From NCBI GenBank assembly GCA_947089425.1, contig CAMUKG010000013.1, forward strand, positions 1 through 51,524: DNA of 51,524 nucleotides. The letters run 5' to 3'. The notes under the pieces were generated by a model that did not search any database, had not been told where the DNA came from, and worked only from the letters and a program-made list of their open reading frames with translations. The position numbers and the translations under genes are program-made. The stretch is from an uncultured Clostridia bacterium. Its GTDB lineage: Bacteria > Bacillota > Clostridia > Christensenellales > Pumilibacteraceae. Of this stretch, positions 44,880-51,524 are shown piece after piece (within the stretch, counting starts at the first letter, position 1; each line of letters starts with the position of its first letter).

Positions 44880-47800
44880 ATGAACAACGAAACTATGGAC
44901 AATAAAATCGATTTGTCGAGTTATGGGAACGGCAAAATTGCCGACTATTACAGGCTCGGTTTGGATATAGGCATAGGTTCGGTGGGGTGGGCGTGTCTTG
45001 CGTGCGATAGAGACGGAAGCGTAAAACACATTTTGGATTTGGGCGTTCGAACGTTTGACCCGCCCGAGACGGATAAAGGAGAAAGTAACGCCGCACCGCG
45101 CAGAGAAAAGAGGTCGCTTCGAAGAAGAACGAGACGCAGAGCTCTTCGTATGGAACGGGCTCGGGAATTGCTCGGCGTGGAAAAGGAAACTCCCGAAGAG
45201 TACAGCGGAGCAACAAATCGCGTCGACGTGTATGAATTGAGGTATCGCGCGCTTGACGAACTTTTATCGGAAAGAGAATTTGCCGCAGTTTTGATGTTGT
45301 TGGTGAAGCGGCGCGGTTATCAGGCGAACAGTAAACGTAGTGCGGATAAAGACGAGGGAAAAGTAAAAGACGCAATACGTAAAAACGAATTGCAAATGAA
45401 GGAACACAGCTATCGCACTGTGGGAGAAATGCTCTTTAAAAGCGCCAAAGAAGAAAACGGCAGGCGCGTATATGAAGTTCGGAATCACAACGATTACGAG
45501 CGGTGTATATCGCGCGATTTGTTGCTTGAAGAAATAAAGATATTGTTTGAGAAGCAAAGGGAATACGGTAATCCGTTGGCGTGCGAAACTACGGAGAAAG
45601 AATATGTCGAAATTTTTTCGGCGCAACGGAATTTCGACGACGGGCCGGGTAAAGGCAGTAAGTATTCGGCTTCGTTAAAAGTGGGGAAGTGTCCGTTTGA
45701 ACCGAATGAAAAGCGCGTCGCAAAAGCAACGTATTCGTTTGAATATTTCAGAGTATTGCAGGCACTCAATAATTTGCGTATTGCGACTGACGGCGCCGTC
45801 AGAAGACTTGACGAAAAAGAGCGTAAAAAAGCGCTTGATTTTTGTCTATTTCGCGAATCGGTTAAATATGCGGATTTGCGAAAGAAGCTCGAATTAAAAG
45901 AGTGCGAGTTTTTCGACGCATTGCAATATCGTGTTAAACGAAACAAAAAGGAAGACGAAAAATCAAACGTCGAATCGGAGGATATAGTCGCCCAAACCGA
46001 AAAGGCAAAGTTTTGCGGAATGCCCGCGAGCAACAAAATAAAAAAAGCCCTTTCGGATGAAAACGGTTTAAACGAGGAATTGCTCGATATTATCGGCGAA
46101 ATTTTAACATACAATAAAAGCGAGGAAAGGATTTTATTCGAGTTCGAAAAAAACGATATTTGCAAAAGATTACTGTCGGACGAAGAAAAACAAAGTTTAT
46201 TAAAACTAAGCTTTGCGGGGTTTGGACACGTCGGGTTAACTGTACTGCGAAAAACAATTCCGTTTTTGGAAGAGGGGTTTGTGTACAGCGAAGCAATGGA
46301 TAAAGCGGGTTACAATCATGCTAATCCGAACGAAACAATAGAAAGAGGAATTTTGATAAACGTTAACGCTTCCGATTATAGAGAGGAATTGTCGGACATT
46401 ACTTCTCCCGCCGTGCGTCGTGCCGTTTCTCAATCCGTGAAAGTCGTGAATTCCGTTATTCGCAAGTACGGAAGTCCTATTGCGATACATATCGAATTAG
46501 CTCGCGAGCTCGGCAAAACAAAGACGGAACGGGATAAGATTAAAAAAGAGAACGATTCGCGTTGGGAATATAACGAAAAAAAGATAAAAGAAATAAGCGA
46601 TAAGTTTAATATAGCTCAACCTACGGGTCGGCAACTTGTGAAATACAAATTATACGAAGAGCAGGGCGGAAAATGCGTTTACAGCGGAAAGCAACTTGAC
46701 CTTGAACGCGTAATGAACGACGATAAATATTCGGAAGTTGACCACATAATTCCTTATAGCCGTAGCTTTTGCGACGCGCAGTATAATAAAGTTCTTGTTT
46801 TGTCGGAAGAGAATCAAAAGAAAGGCAACGGATTGCCGAAAGAATATTTGGGAGACGGAGAAGAATGGCAGAATTTTTGCGTTCGCGTGCAATCGATTTA
46901 TAGTCGCGACGTTAAAAAACGCGAGGCGTTATTGCGGGAAAAGTTCACCGTTGAAGACGGCAAAGCGTGGAAAGAGCGCACGTTGAACGACACAAAATAT
47001 ATTTCGCGTTTCATGTATAATCTGTTAAGAAATAGATTGATATTTGCGGATAGCGCAACCGAGCGAAAGAAAAAAGTTGTTGCGGTAAACGGAATAGTTA
47101 CGTCGTATGCTCGAAAACTTTGGGGAATACAAAAGGTTAGAGAAGACGGAGACTTGCATCATGCCGTTGACGCCGTTATTATAGCTTGCATAGGCGACGC
47201 TTTTATTCAATCGCTTACAAAATGGTCGAAAGGGCGCGAATTCCGTTATGCCTTTATTAAAGGTAAAGTTATAGACCGAGAAACGGGCGAAGTGCTAAGC
47301 GTCGAGCAAATGAACGACGATTGTCCTAAACGTTTGCCTATGCCGCACGAAAACTTTGCTCGCGAACTCGAATGTCGTTTGAGCGAAAAACCGAAAGATT
47401 ACGAAAGACTCTATTTTCAATATGGCTACGATAGCGAAGCTGTGGGACTCGTGCATGAAGTTTTTGTGAGCCGTATGCCCGAACGCAAAGCGAAAGGAGC
47501 AATACATTTGGAGACGATTTATTCGTTTGACTGCGAAGCCAATACCGCGACTTTAAAGACTGATTTAGCAAAACTTAAATTGAAAGACGGCGAGATAGAG
47601 AATTATAACGAACAAGCGAAAAAGAGCGACGCTATTTTATATGAAGCGTTGAAACAAAGGTTAAAAGAGTTTGACGGGAACGGAGAGAAAGCGTTTGCCG
47701 AGCCGTTTTATAAGCCAAAGTCTGACGGAACTCGCGGACCGCTTGTAAAAAAAGTGTTAATCAATCAAAAAACGTCCGCGCCCGTGTCGCTTGCTCGAGG

Positions 47801-48269
47801 AAGAGCGTGCAACGATAGAATGGTGCGTGTGGATATTTTCAGTCGTAACGGGAAATTTTACGGCGTGCCCGTGTATGTGGCTGATGTTTATAACGGAATT
47901 TTGCCGAACAAAGCTGTGGTTGCGGGCAAGTCCGAAAGCGAATGGTTGGAAATGACGGAAGAATATACTTATCGTTTTTCGCTCTACAAAAACGATTTGA
48001 TATTTATAAAAAGCAAGGGTGGATTGAAATTTAAGCCTTCAAATAAAGACGACAAAGATATTGAATTGCGCGAAACTTTTGCTTATTATAAAGGGTTTGA
48101 CCGTTCGACGGGCGCAATAGGAATTATCTTGCATGACAATTCGTTTTCTTCGCGTGGTGTTGGTATTCAAAGATTGGAAGTTTTTGAAAAATGGGAAGTG
48201 GACATGCTCGGAGAAATACACAAGATAACGCAAACAAAAAGACCGCCTGCTCAAATGAAAAAGCGTTAA
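44880..48269 (+). CDS. cas9: CRISPR-associated endonuclease Cas9, type II-C
   Basis: 1129 residues; ATG 44880 follows GGAGG (44870-44874). RuvC-I with Asp29 (LGLDIGIGSVGWA), arginine-rich bridge helix (about 72-97, REKRSLRRRTRRRALRM), helical recognition lobe, RuvC-II Glu539 (IELARE), HNH with His622 and Asn636 (VDHIIPYSRSF), RuvC-III His761 and Asp764 (HHAVDAVIIA), and C-terminal PAM-interacting region. All catalytic residues are present, so the enzyme should be active. Size and the absence of csn2 and cas4 place it in II-C. It is guided by the tracrRNA just upstream and crRNAs from the array at 49647-50921. The PAM cannot be read from sequence. Confidence 0.98.
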   Translation: MNNETMDNKIDLSSYGNGKIADYYRLGLDIGIGSVGWACLACDRDGSVKHILDLGVRTFDPPETDKGESNAAPRREKRSLRRRTRRRALRMERARELLGVEKETPEEYSGATNRVDVYELRYRALDELLSEREFAAVLMLLVKRRGYQANSKRSADKDEGKVKDAIRKNELQMKEHSYRTVGEMLFKSAKEENGRRVYEVRNHNDYERCISRDLLLEEIKILFEKQREYGNPLACETTEKEYVEIFSAQRNFDDGPGKGSKYSASLKVGKCPFEPNEKRVAKATYSFEYFRVLQALNNLRIATDGAVRRLDEKERKKALDFCLFRESVKYADLRKKLELKECEFFDALQYRVKRNKKEDEKSNVESEDIVAQTEKAKFCGMPASNKIKKALSDENGLNEELLDIIGEILTYNKSEERILFEFEKNDICKRLLSDEEKQSLLKLSFAGFGHVGLTVLRKTIPFLEEGFVYSEAMDKAGYNHANPNETIERGILINVNASDYREELSDITSPAVRRAVSQSVKVVNSVIRKYGSPIAIHIELARELGKTKTERDKIKKENDSRWEYNEKKIKEISDKFNIAQPTGRQLVKYKLYEEQGGKCVYSGKQLDLERVMNDDKYSEVDHIIPYSRSFCDAQYNKVLVLSEENQKKGNGLPKEYLGDGEEWQNFCVRVQSIYSRDVKKREALLREKFTVEDGKAWKERTLNDTKYISRFMYNLLRNRLIFADSATERKKKVVAVNGIVTSYARKLWGIQKVREDGDLHHAVDAVIIACIGDAFIQSLTKWSKGREFRYAFIKGKVIDRETGEVLSVEQMNDDCPKRLPMPHENFARELECRLSEKPKDYERLYFQYGYDSEAVGLVHEVFVSRMPERKAKGAIHLETIYSFDCEANTATLKTDLAKLKLKDGEIENYNEQAKKSDAILYEALKQRLKEFDGNGEKAFAEPFYKPKSDGTRGPLVKKVLINQKTSAPVSLARGRACNDRMVRVDIFSRNGKFYGVPVYVADVYNGILPNKAVVAGKSESEWLEMTEEYTYRFSLYKNDLIFIKSKGGLKFKPSNKDDKDIELRETFAYYKGFDRSTGAIGIILHDNSFSSRGVGIQRLEVFEKWEVDMLGEIHKITQTKRPPAQMKKR

Positions 48270-48288
48270 AAACTGGTGTGGGGGCATT

Positions 48289-49182
48289 ATGGGATTTATA
48301 AACGTGTTTGTTACGTCCGAAGCCGCAATTTCGGTAGAAAATCGTCAGCTTGTTTTAAGTGGCGAAAAACGCATGATTTTTCCGCTTGAAGATATTAACA
48401 GCATAATGTTGGAAAACAGACAGACGCGAATAAGCGTTTACGCGTTATCCGAAATTGTGGCTTTCGGCGGCGTTGTGTTTTTGTGCGACGAAAAACATTT
48501 GCCGACAACGCTCGTATTGCCTCAAAGCACGTATTATCGCAAACGAAAAGCAATTTCGGCACAGGTCGAAGCGTCGAAACCTCTTGTGAAACAGCTTTGG
48601 CAAAGGGTTGTGAAAGCAAAAATAGCAAATCAAGCGGAATGTTTGCGGCTATGCGGCAAACCCGAATATGAACGTGTTGCTGAGCTTGGCAATCGTGTGT
48701 TGAGTGGTGACGGTAGTCATAAAGAAGCGGAAGCGGCGGCTTTATATTTTCGTGCGTTATTTGGGAAAGACTTTGTGCGTTCTGCCGACAGCGGAATAAA
48801 TTTTGCGTTGAATTACGGTTATGCCGTTATGCGAGGACTTGTTGCGCGAACGATTGCGTGCTACGGATTTGAGCAGAGTCTCGGAATTTTTCATTGTAAC
48901 GAATTAAACCCGTTTAATTTAGCCGACGATTTAATGGAGCCGCTTCGTCCGATAGTTGATTTATTTGCGTTTTCGCATACTTCGGAATATACGGACGAAA
49001 GTCAATATAAAAAAGAGATTTGCAATCTTATGAATTGTAACATGAATTCGGGAGGGGAAAAGCATTCGGTAACTCGCGCGGTGGAGCGCTTGGTGGTCAG
49101 TTTTGGAAAAAGTCTTTACGAATGCGAAGAATGTTTGATGCCGCCGTATTTATTGCCGTTTGAAATTCACGAATATGAGTAG
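48289..49182 (+). CDS. cas1: CRISPR integrase Cas1
   Basis: 297 residues, typical of type II Cas1. An N-terminal beta domain is followed by the helical catalytic domain with the expected metal ligands Glu148 (EAEAAALYFRALFG), His202 (GIFHCNELNPFN) and Glu217 (DDLMEP). With Cas2 it inserts new spacers at the array end. Its start lies 19 bases after the cas9 stop, behind GTGGGGG, and its end overlaps cas2, so cas9-cas1-cas2 form one operon. Confidence 0.97.
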   Translation: MGFINVFVTSEAAISVENRQLVLSGEKRMIFPLEDINSIMLENRQTRISVYALSEIVAFGGVVFLCDEKHLPTTLVLPQSTYYRKRKAISAQVEASKPLVKQLWQRVVKAKIANQAECLRLCGKPEYERVAELGNRVLSGDGSHKEAEAAALYFRALFGKDFVRSADSGINFALNYGYAVMRGLVARTIACYGFEQSLGIFHCNELNPFNLADDLMEPLRPIVDLFAFSHTSEYTDESQYKKEICNLMNCNMNSGGEKHSVTRAVERLVVSFGKSLYECEECLMPPYLLPFEIHEYE

Positions 49183-49495
49183 ATTTATGCGATTATTGGT
49201 TTTTTTCGATTTGCCTGTGGCAACTAAAACGGAAAGAAAAATATATTCCGGATTTCGTCGTTTTTTATTGAACGACGGATATTATATGATTCAATTTTCC
49301 GTTTACGGTAGATTGTGCAATCATTCGGAAGACGTCGGAAAACATGAAGCGCGTTTAATTGCGAACGCCCCGCAATCGGGTTCTATAAGAACGCTTGCCG
49401 TAACCGAAAAACAATATGCGGGAATAAAAATTTTATCTGGCAAGAAAAAAGAACGCGAAAAGGGCGTTAAAGGGTATCAAATATCGTTTTTTTGA
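49175..49495 (+). CDS. cas2: CRISPR-associated Cas2
   Basis: 106 residues from ATG 49175 (MSRFMRLLVFFDLPV), which overlaps the cas1 stop by 8 bases and is the natural family start; a TTG at 49160 would add five residues without homology. Ferredoxin-like fold with the conserved Asp12 in VFFDLPV, and RKIYSGFRRFLLNDGYYMIQFSVY. It is the structural partner of Cas1 in spacer acquisition. Last gene of the operon, followed by AT-rich sequence and the terminator at 49591-49630. Confidence 0.96.
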   Translation: MSRFMRLLVFFDLPVATKTERKIYSGFRRFLLNDGYYMIQFSVYGRLCNHSEDVGKHEARLIANAPQSGSIRTLAVTEKQYAGIKILSGKKKEREKGVKGYQISFF

Positions 49496-49590
49496 AAAAA
49501 CGTTTGTAGTATTATATAAGTTCGGTATTAAAATTAAATTTCTAAAAAAACAAAAGAAAAAATCGTCTACATATTGTGTATAAAAACAAA

Positions 49591-49630
49591 AAGAAAAAAG
49601 TCGTACCCCTAAATATACGACTTTTTTCTT
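49591..49630. terminator. Bidirectional terminator between cas operon and CRISPR array
   Basis: AAGAAAAAAGTCGTA (49591-49605) and its exact inverse TACGACTTTTTTCTT (49616-49630): a 15-bp perfect stem with a 10-base loop. Each strand ends in a T-rich tail. It can stop the rightward cas operon and the leftward crRNA transcripts that converge on it. Confidence 0.92.
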
Positions 49631-49646
49631 CAGCTCCCGAAACCCT

Positions 49647-50921
49647 ATTATACCATACCGAACGATTTTAGGGAACTATAACTTAACAAGACGCGGTTAG
49701 ATCGAATAGCGAATTATACCATACCGAACGATTTTAGGGAACTATAACGTGTTCTTGTCGGCGTGTTCTCTCTGCTCGATTATACCATACCGAACGATTT
49801 TAGGGAACTATAACAGCGTATGAGTAATACCGCTTATCAACGTGATTATACCATACCGAACGATTTTAGGGAACTATAACAATGGCGATAGTTGATAACG
49901 ATTATGTTAAATTATACCATACCGAACGATTTTAGGGAACTATAACTGCGGCGGAGTTCGGAGGAGAATTATTTTGATTATACCATACCGAACGATTTTA
50001 GGGAACTATAACGGAATTTATTAAGCAGTTACTTGGGTTGGCATTATACCATACCGAACGATTTTAGGGAACTATAACTTTAGTGAGAATATAAATATAT
50101 ACTTACGTATTATACCATACCGAACGATTTTAGGGAACTATAACCTCGCCATACATTATTAAAGCGCATAAAAAATTATACCATACCGAACGATTTTAGG
50201 GAACTATAACGACATAAGGCCGCATATGAGCGGTAACACGATTATACCATACCGAACGATTTTAGGGAACTATAACAGTTTGGCAAAAAGCGTCAGTTTG
50301 AATTTAATTATACCATACCGAACGATTTTAGGGAACTATAACCATCGGTGAACAGCCTATATATAATCGTGAATTATACCATACCGAACGATTTTAGGGA
50401 ACTATAACCTTCACAAAATGCTCTTGACCGCGATTTCAATTATACCATACCGAACGATTTTAGGGAACTATAACATTGAGTCAGAGCCGTTATCTGTGCT
50501 TTGCATTATACCATACCGAACGATTTTAGGGAACTATAACCGTCGTATAGCGATATTCTCGTAATACAAAATTATACCATACCGAACGATTTTAGGGAAC
50601 TATAACCAATCCACAACTCTATGTCGCGTTGACGCAATTATACCATACCGAACGATTTTAGGGAACTATAACATTGAGGCAGGTGGTCAGCTCGGTGCTG
50701 CTATTATACCATACCGAACGATTTTAGGGAACTATAACACCTTTATCAAGATAATTAGCGACATACTTATTATACCATACCGAACGATTTTAGGGAACTA
50801 TAACTACCTTTGTTATGGACGAGGGCGGCATACTATTATACCATACCGAACGATTTTAGGGAACTATAACATTCGTCCGCGCTCTTCTCGATTCGGTGTT
50901 ATTATACCATACCGAACGATT
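49647..50921 (-). CRISPR. Type II-C CRISPR array: 19 full repeats, 1 truncated repeat, 19 spacers
   Basis: Repeats of 36 bp begin at 49647 and recur every 66 bp to 50901. All 19 spacers are 30 nt, and the 19 full repeats look identical by eye. On the plus strand a repeat starts ATTATACCATACCGAACG and ends TTTTAGGGAACTATAAC. In the crRNA sense (minus strand) it starts GTTATAGTTCCC and ends TGGTATAAT. Anti-repeat matching and the usual II repeat polarity set transcription leftward. The rightmost repeat (50901-50921) keeps only the 21 bases at its crRNA 3' side, including the promoter-like end. The clean repeat next to cas2 suggests that new spacers enter at the left end. Confidence 0.98.
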
Positions 50922-51046
50922 AAAAATTGGTTTATTTGTTTTTCAATGTGCTATGAATATATTAGCATACATGAAGCAAAAAAGTCAACGGTTCAATAAA
51001 TGTTTGCGATTTGTTAGCCGCATTCGATAAACCACCCTAAAAACAG
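50922..51046. other. AT-rich flank of the array
   Basis: About 125 bases between the truncated repeat and the rpsL promoter. No gene is seen. The sequence diverges from the repeat immediately after 50921. TGCTA and TAGCA near 50950-50970 form a weak hairpin. Confidence 0.5.
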
Positions 51047-51076
51047 TTGACGGGGGCTAAGGCAATATGCTAAAAT
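51047..51076 (+). promoter_or_regulatory. Promoter of rpsL (str operon)
   Basis: TTGACG (51047-51052), an 18-bp spacer, TAAAAT (51071-51076) with TG at 51068-51069. The predicted start is near 51083. Confidence 0.75.
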
Positions 51077-51081
51077 ATTAT

Positions 51082-51105
51082 AGCGCATACTGAAAGGTGT
51101 GCGCT
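51082..51105 (+). promoter_or_regulatory. 5'-end hairpin of the rpsL leader
   Basis: AGCGCATAC (51082-51090) pairs with GTGTGCGCT (51097-51105) over 9 pairs including one G-T, with a 6-base loop. It sits at the predicted 5' end of the mRNA, in a leader of about 150 nt. It may protect the transcript or take part in ribosomal-protein feedback; the latter is speculation. Confidence 0.45.
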
Positions 51106-51235
51106 TGTGTTTGTTTGCGCTCTTTTGCCTGAAAAGGGCGGCGGCACAAGGTAAGAAAGAAAAAGACCTGCCTACGATAAGAATTTAAGTTTTATTGAGG
51201 CGGGCAAGACTACTGAAAAAGGAGGTAGAGTAATA

Positions 51236-51524
51236 ATGCCTACGATTAACCAGCTTATAAGGAAAGGCCGCGAGAAACCCGTGTTCAAGTCGCTCAGTCC
51301 TATTTTGGACAACAATCCGCAAAAGCGGGGAGTGTGCTTGTCGGTTACCACGACCACCCCTAAAAAGCCCAACTCGGCAATTCGCAAAATTGCAAGAGTC
51401 CGTCTTGTGAATAAGATGGAAGGCACGGTTTACATTCCGGGTATCGGACACAATCTGCAAGAACATAGCGTCGTGCTGATTCGTGGAGGCAGAGTGAAGG
51501 ATTTGCCCGGCGTTCGGTATCACA
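51236..51524 (+). CDS. rpsL: 30S ribosomal protein S12 (cut by window end)
   Basis: The first 96 codons are present from ATG 51236, behind GGAGG (51221-51225). [57 protein letters not shown] are the S12 hallmarks. The conserved lysines at the streptomycin-associated sites (in TPKKPNS and GRVKDLP) are the wild-type residues. S12 shapes the decoding centre of the small subunit. It is normally the first gene of the str operon (rpsL-rpsG-fusA-tuf), which would continue beyond the window. Confidence 0.97.
   Translation, partial: MPTINQLIRKGREKPVFKSLSPILDNNPQKRGVCLSVTTTTPKKPNSAIRKIARVRLVNKMEGTVYIPGIGHNLQEHSVVLIRGGRVKDLPGVRYH

Noticed and set aside
44843..44905. A 20-codon frame (MQKKLMQAYGG) overlapping the cas9 start as a leader peptide
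   Set aside because: No ribosome site of its own, and the GGAGG inside it serves cas9.
44880..49495. A type II-A or II-B assignment for the CRISPR system
   Set aside because: No csn2 or cas4 gene lies in the locus, Cas9 is only 1129 residues, and the tracrRNA and repeat resemble II-C.
50188..50732. Spacers at 50475 and 50673 both starting ATTGAG as a sign of shared origin
   Set aside because: The identity covers only six bases and the rest differ, so chance is sufficient.
49683..50900. Self-targeting spacers
   Set aside because: No spacer could be matched to other parts of the window by eye. Only a genome-wide search could settle this.

Overview
The window looks like one chromosomal segment of an anaerobic, Gram-positive-type bacterium, most likely an uncultured Clostridia-like Bacillota from a host-associated or gut setting. 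Support for this: an oxygen-sensitive class III ribonucleotide reductase (nrdD/nrdG), bifunctional AdhE with the redox repressor Rex, an LtaS-type sulfatase-fold membrane enzyme, lipobox lipoproteins, very large secreted repeat proteins, AraC-type sugar regulators, GGAGG ribosome sites and near-consensus sigma-70 promoters, often with an extended -10. I cannot name a genus. No tRNA, rRNA or transposase was seen.

Layout. 1-9.8 kb: the end of an unknown gene, then two tandem giant surface lipoprotein genes that share an almost identical 5' module (promoter type, leader with a terminator-like hairpin, lipoprotein signal peptide, poly-G tract, InlB-like repeat). The first copy has 10 G and is out of frame; the second has 9 G and is in frame. 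9.8-14 kb: rex, adhE and a small phosphotransferase gene. 14-19.1 kb: a hairpin-rich intergenic stretch, then gyrB-gyrA. 19.1-22.7 kb: a gene remnant between two short direct repeats, then a SWIM/SNF2 helicase. 22.8-29.5 kb: a solute-binding lipoprotein and an AraC regulator (minus strand), facing an amino-sugar operon (ROK-like kinase, nagB, nagA, aldose-epimerase-like). 29.8-32.5 kb: a broken LamG/SGNH-hydrolase surface protein gene carrying a third poly-G tract. 32.6-36.9 kb: a second AraC regulator divergent from a sugar isomerase and two Gfo/Idh/MocA dehydrogenases. 37-40.3 kb: nrdD behind two NrdR-like boxes, with nrdG convergent. 40.3-44.4 kb: LtaS-like enzyme, an unknown membrane protein and a PDZ-less HtrA-like protease, all on the minus strand. 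44.7-50.9 kb: a complete type II-C CRISPR-Cas system (tracrRNA, cas9, cas1, cas2, and an array of 20 repeats and 19 spacers). 51.2 kb to the end: rpsL, cut by the window.

The two most interesting themes are as follows. (1) A candidate phase-variation system: the only three long G-runs in the window all follow the same ATCGC context, and all encode Ala-Gly-Gly-Gly in predicted surface proteins. One is in the OFF register upstream of an intact frame of more than 1600 codons. (2) A compact II-C CRISPR locus in which every repeat ends, in the crRNA sense, in a perfect extended -10 promoter. Its array is transcribed toward the cas genes, and the two converge on a shared bidirectional terminator.
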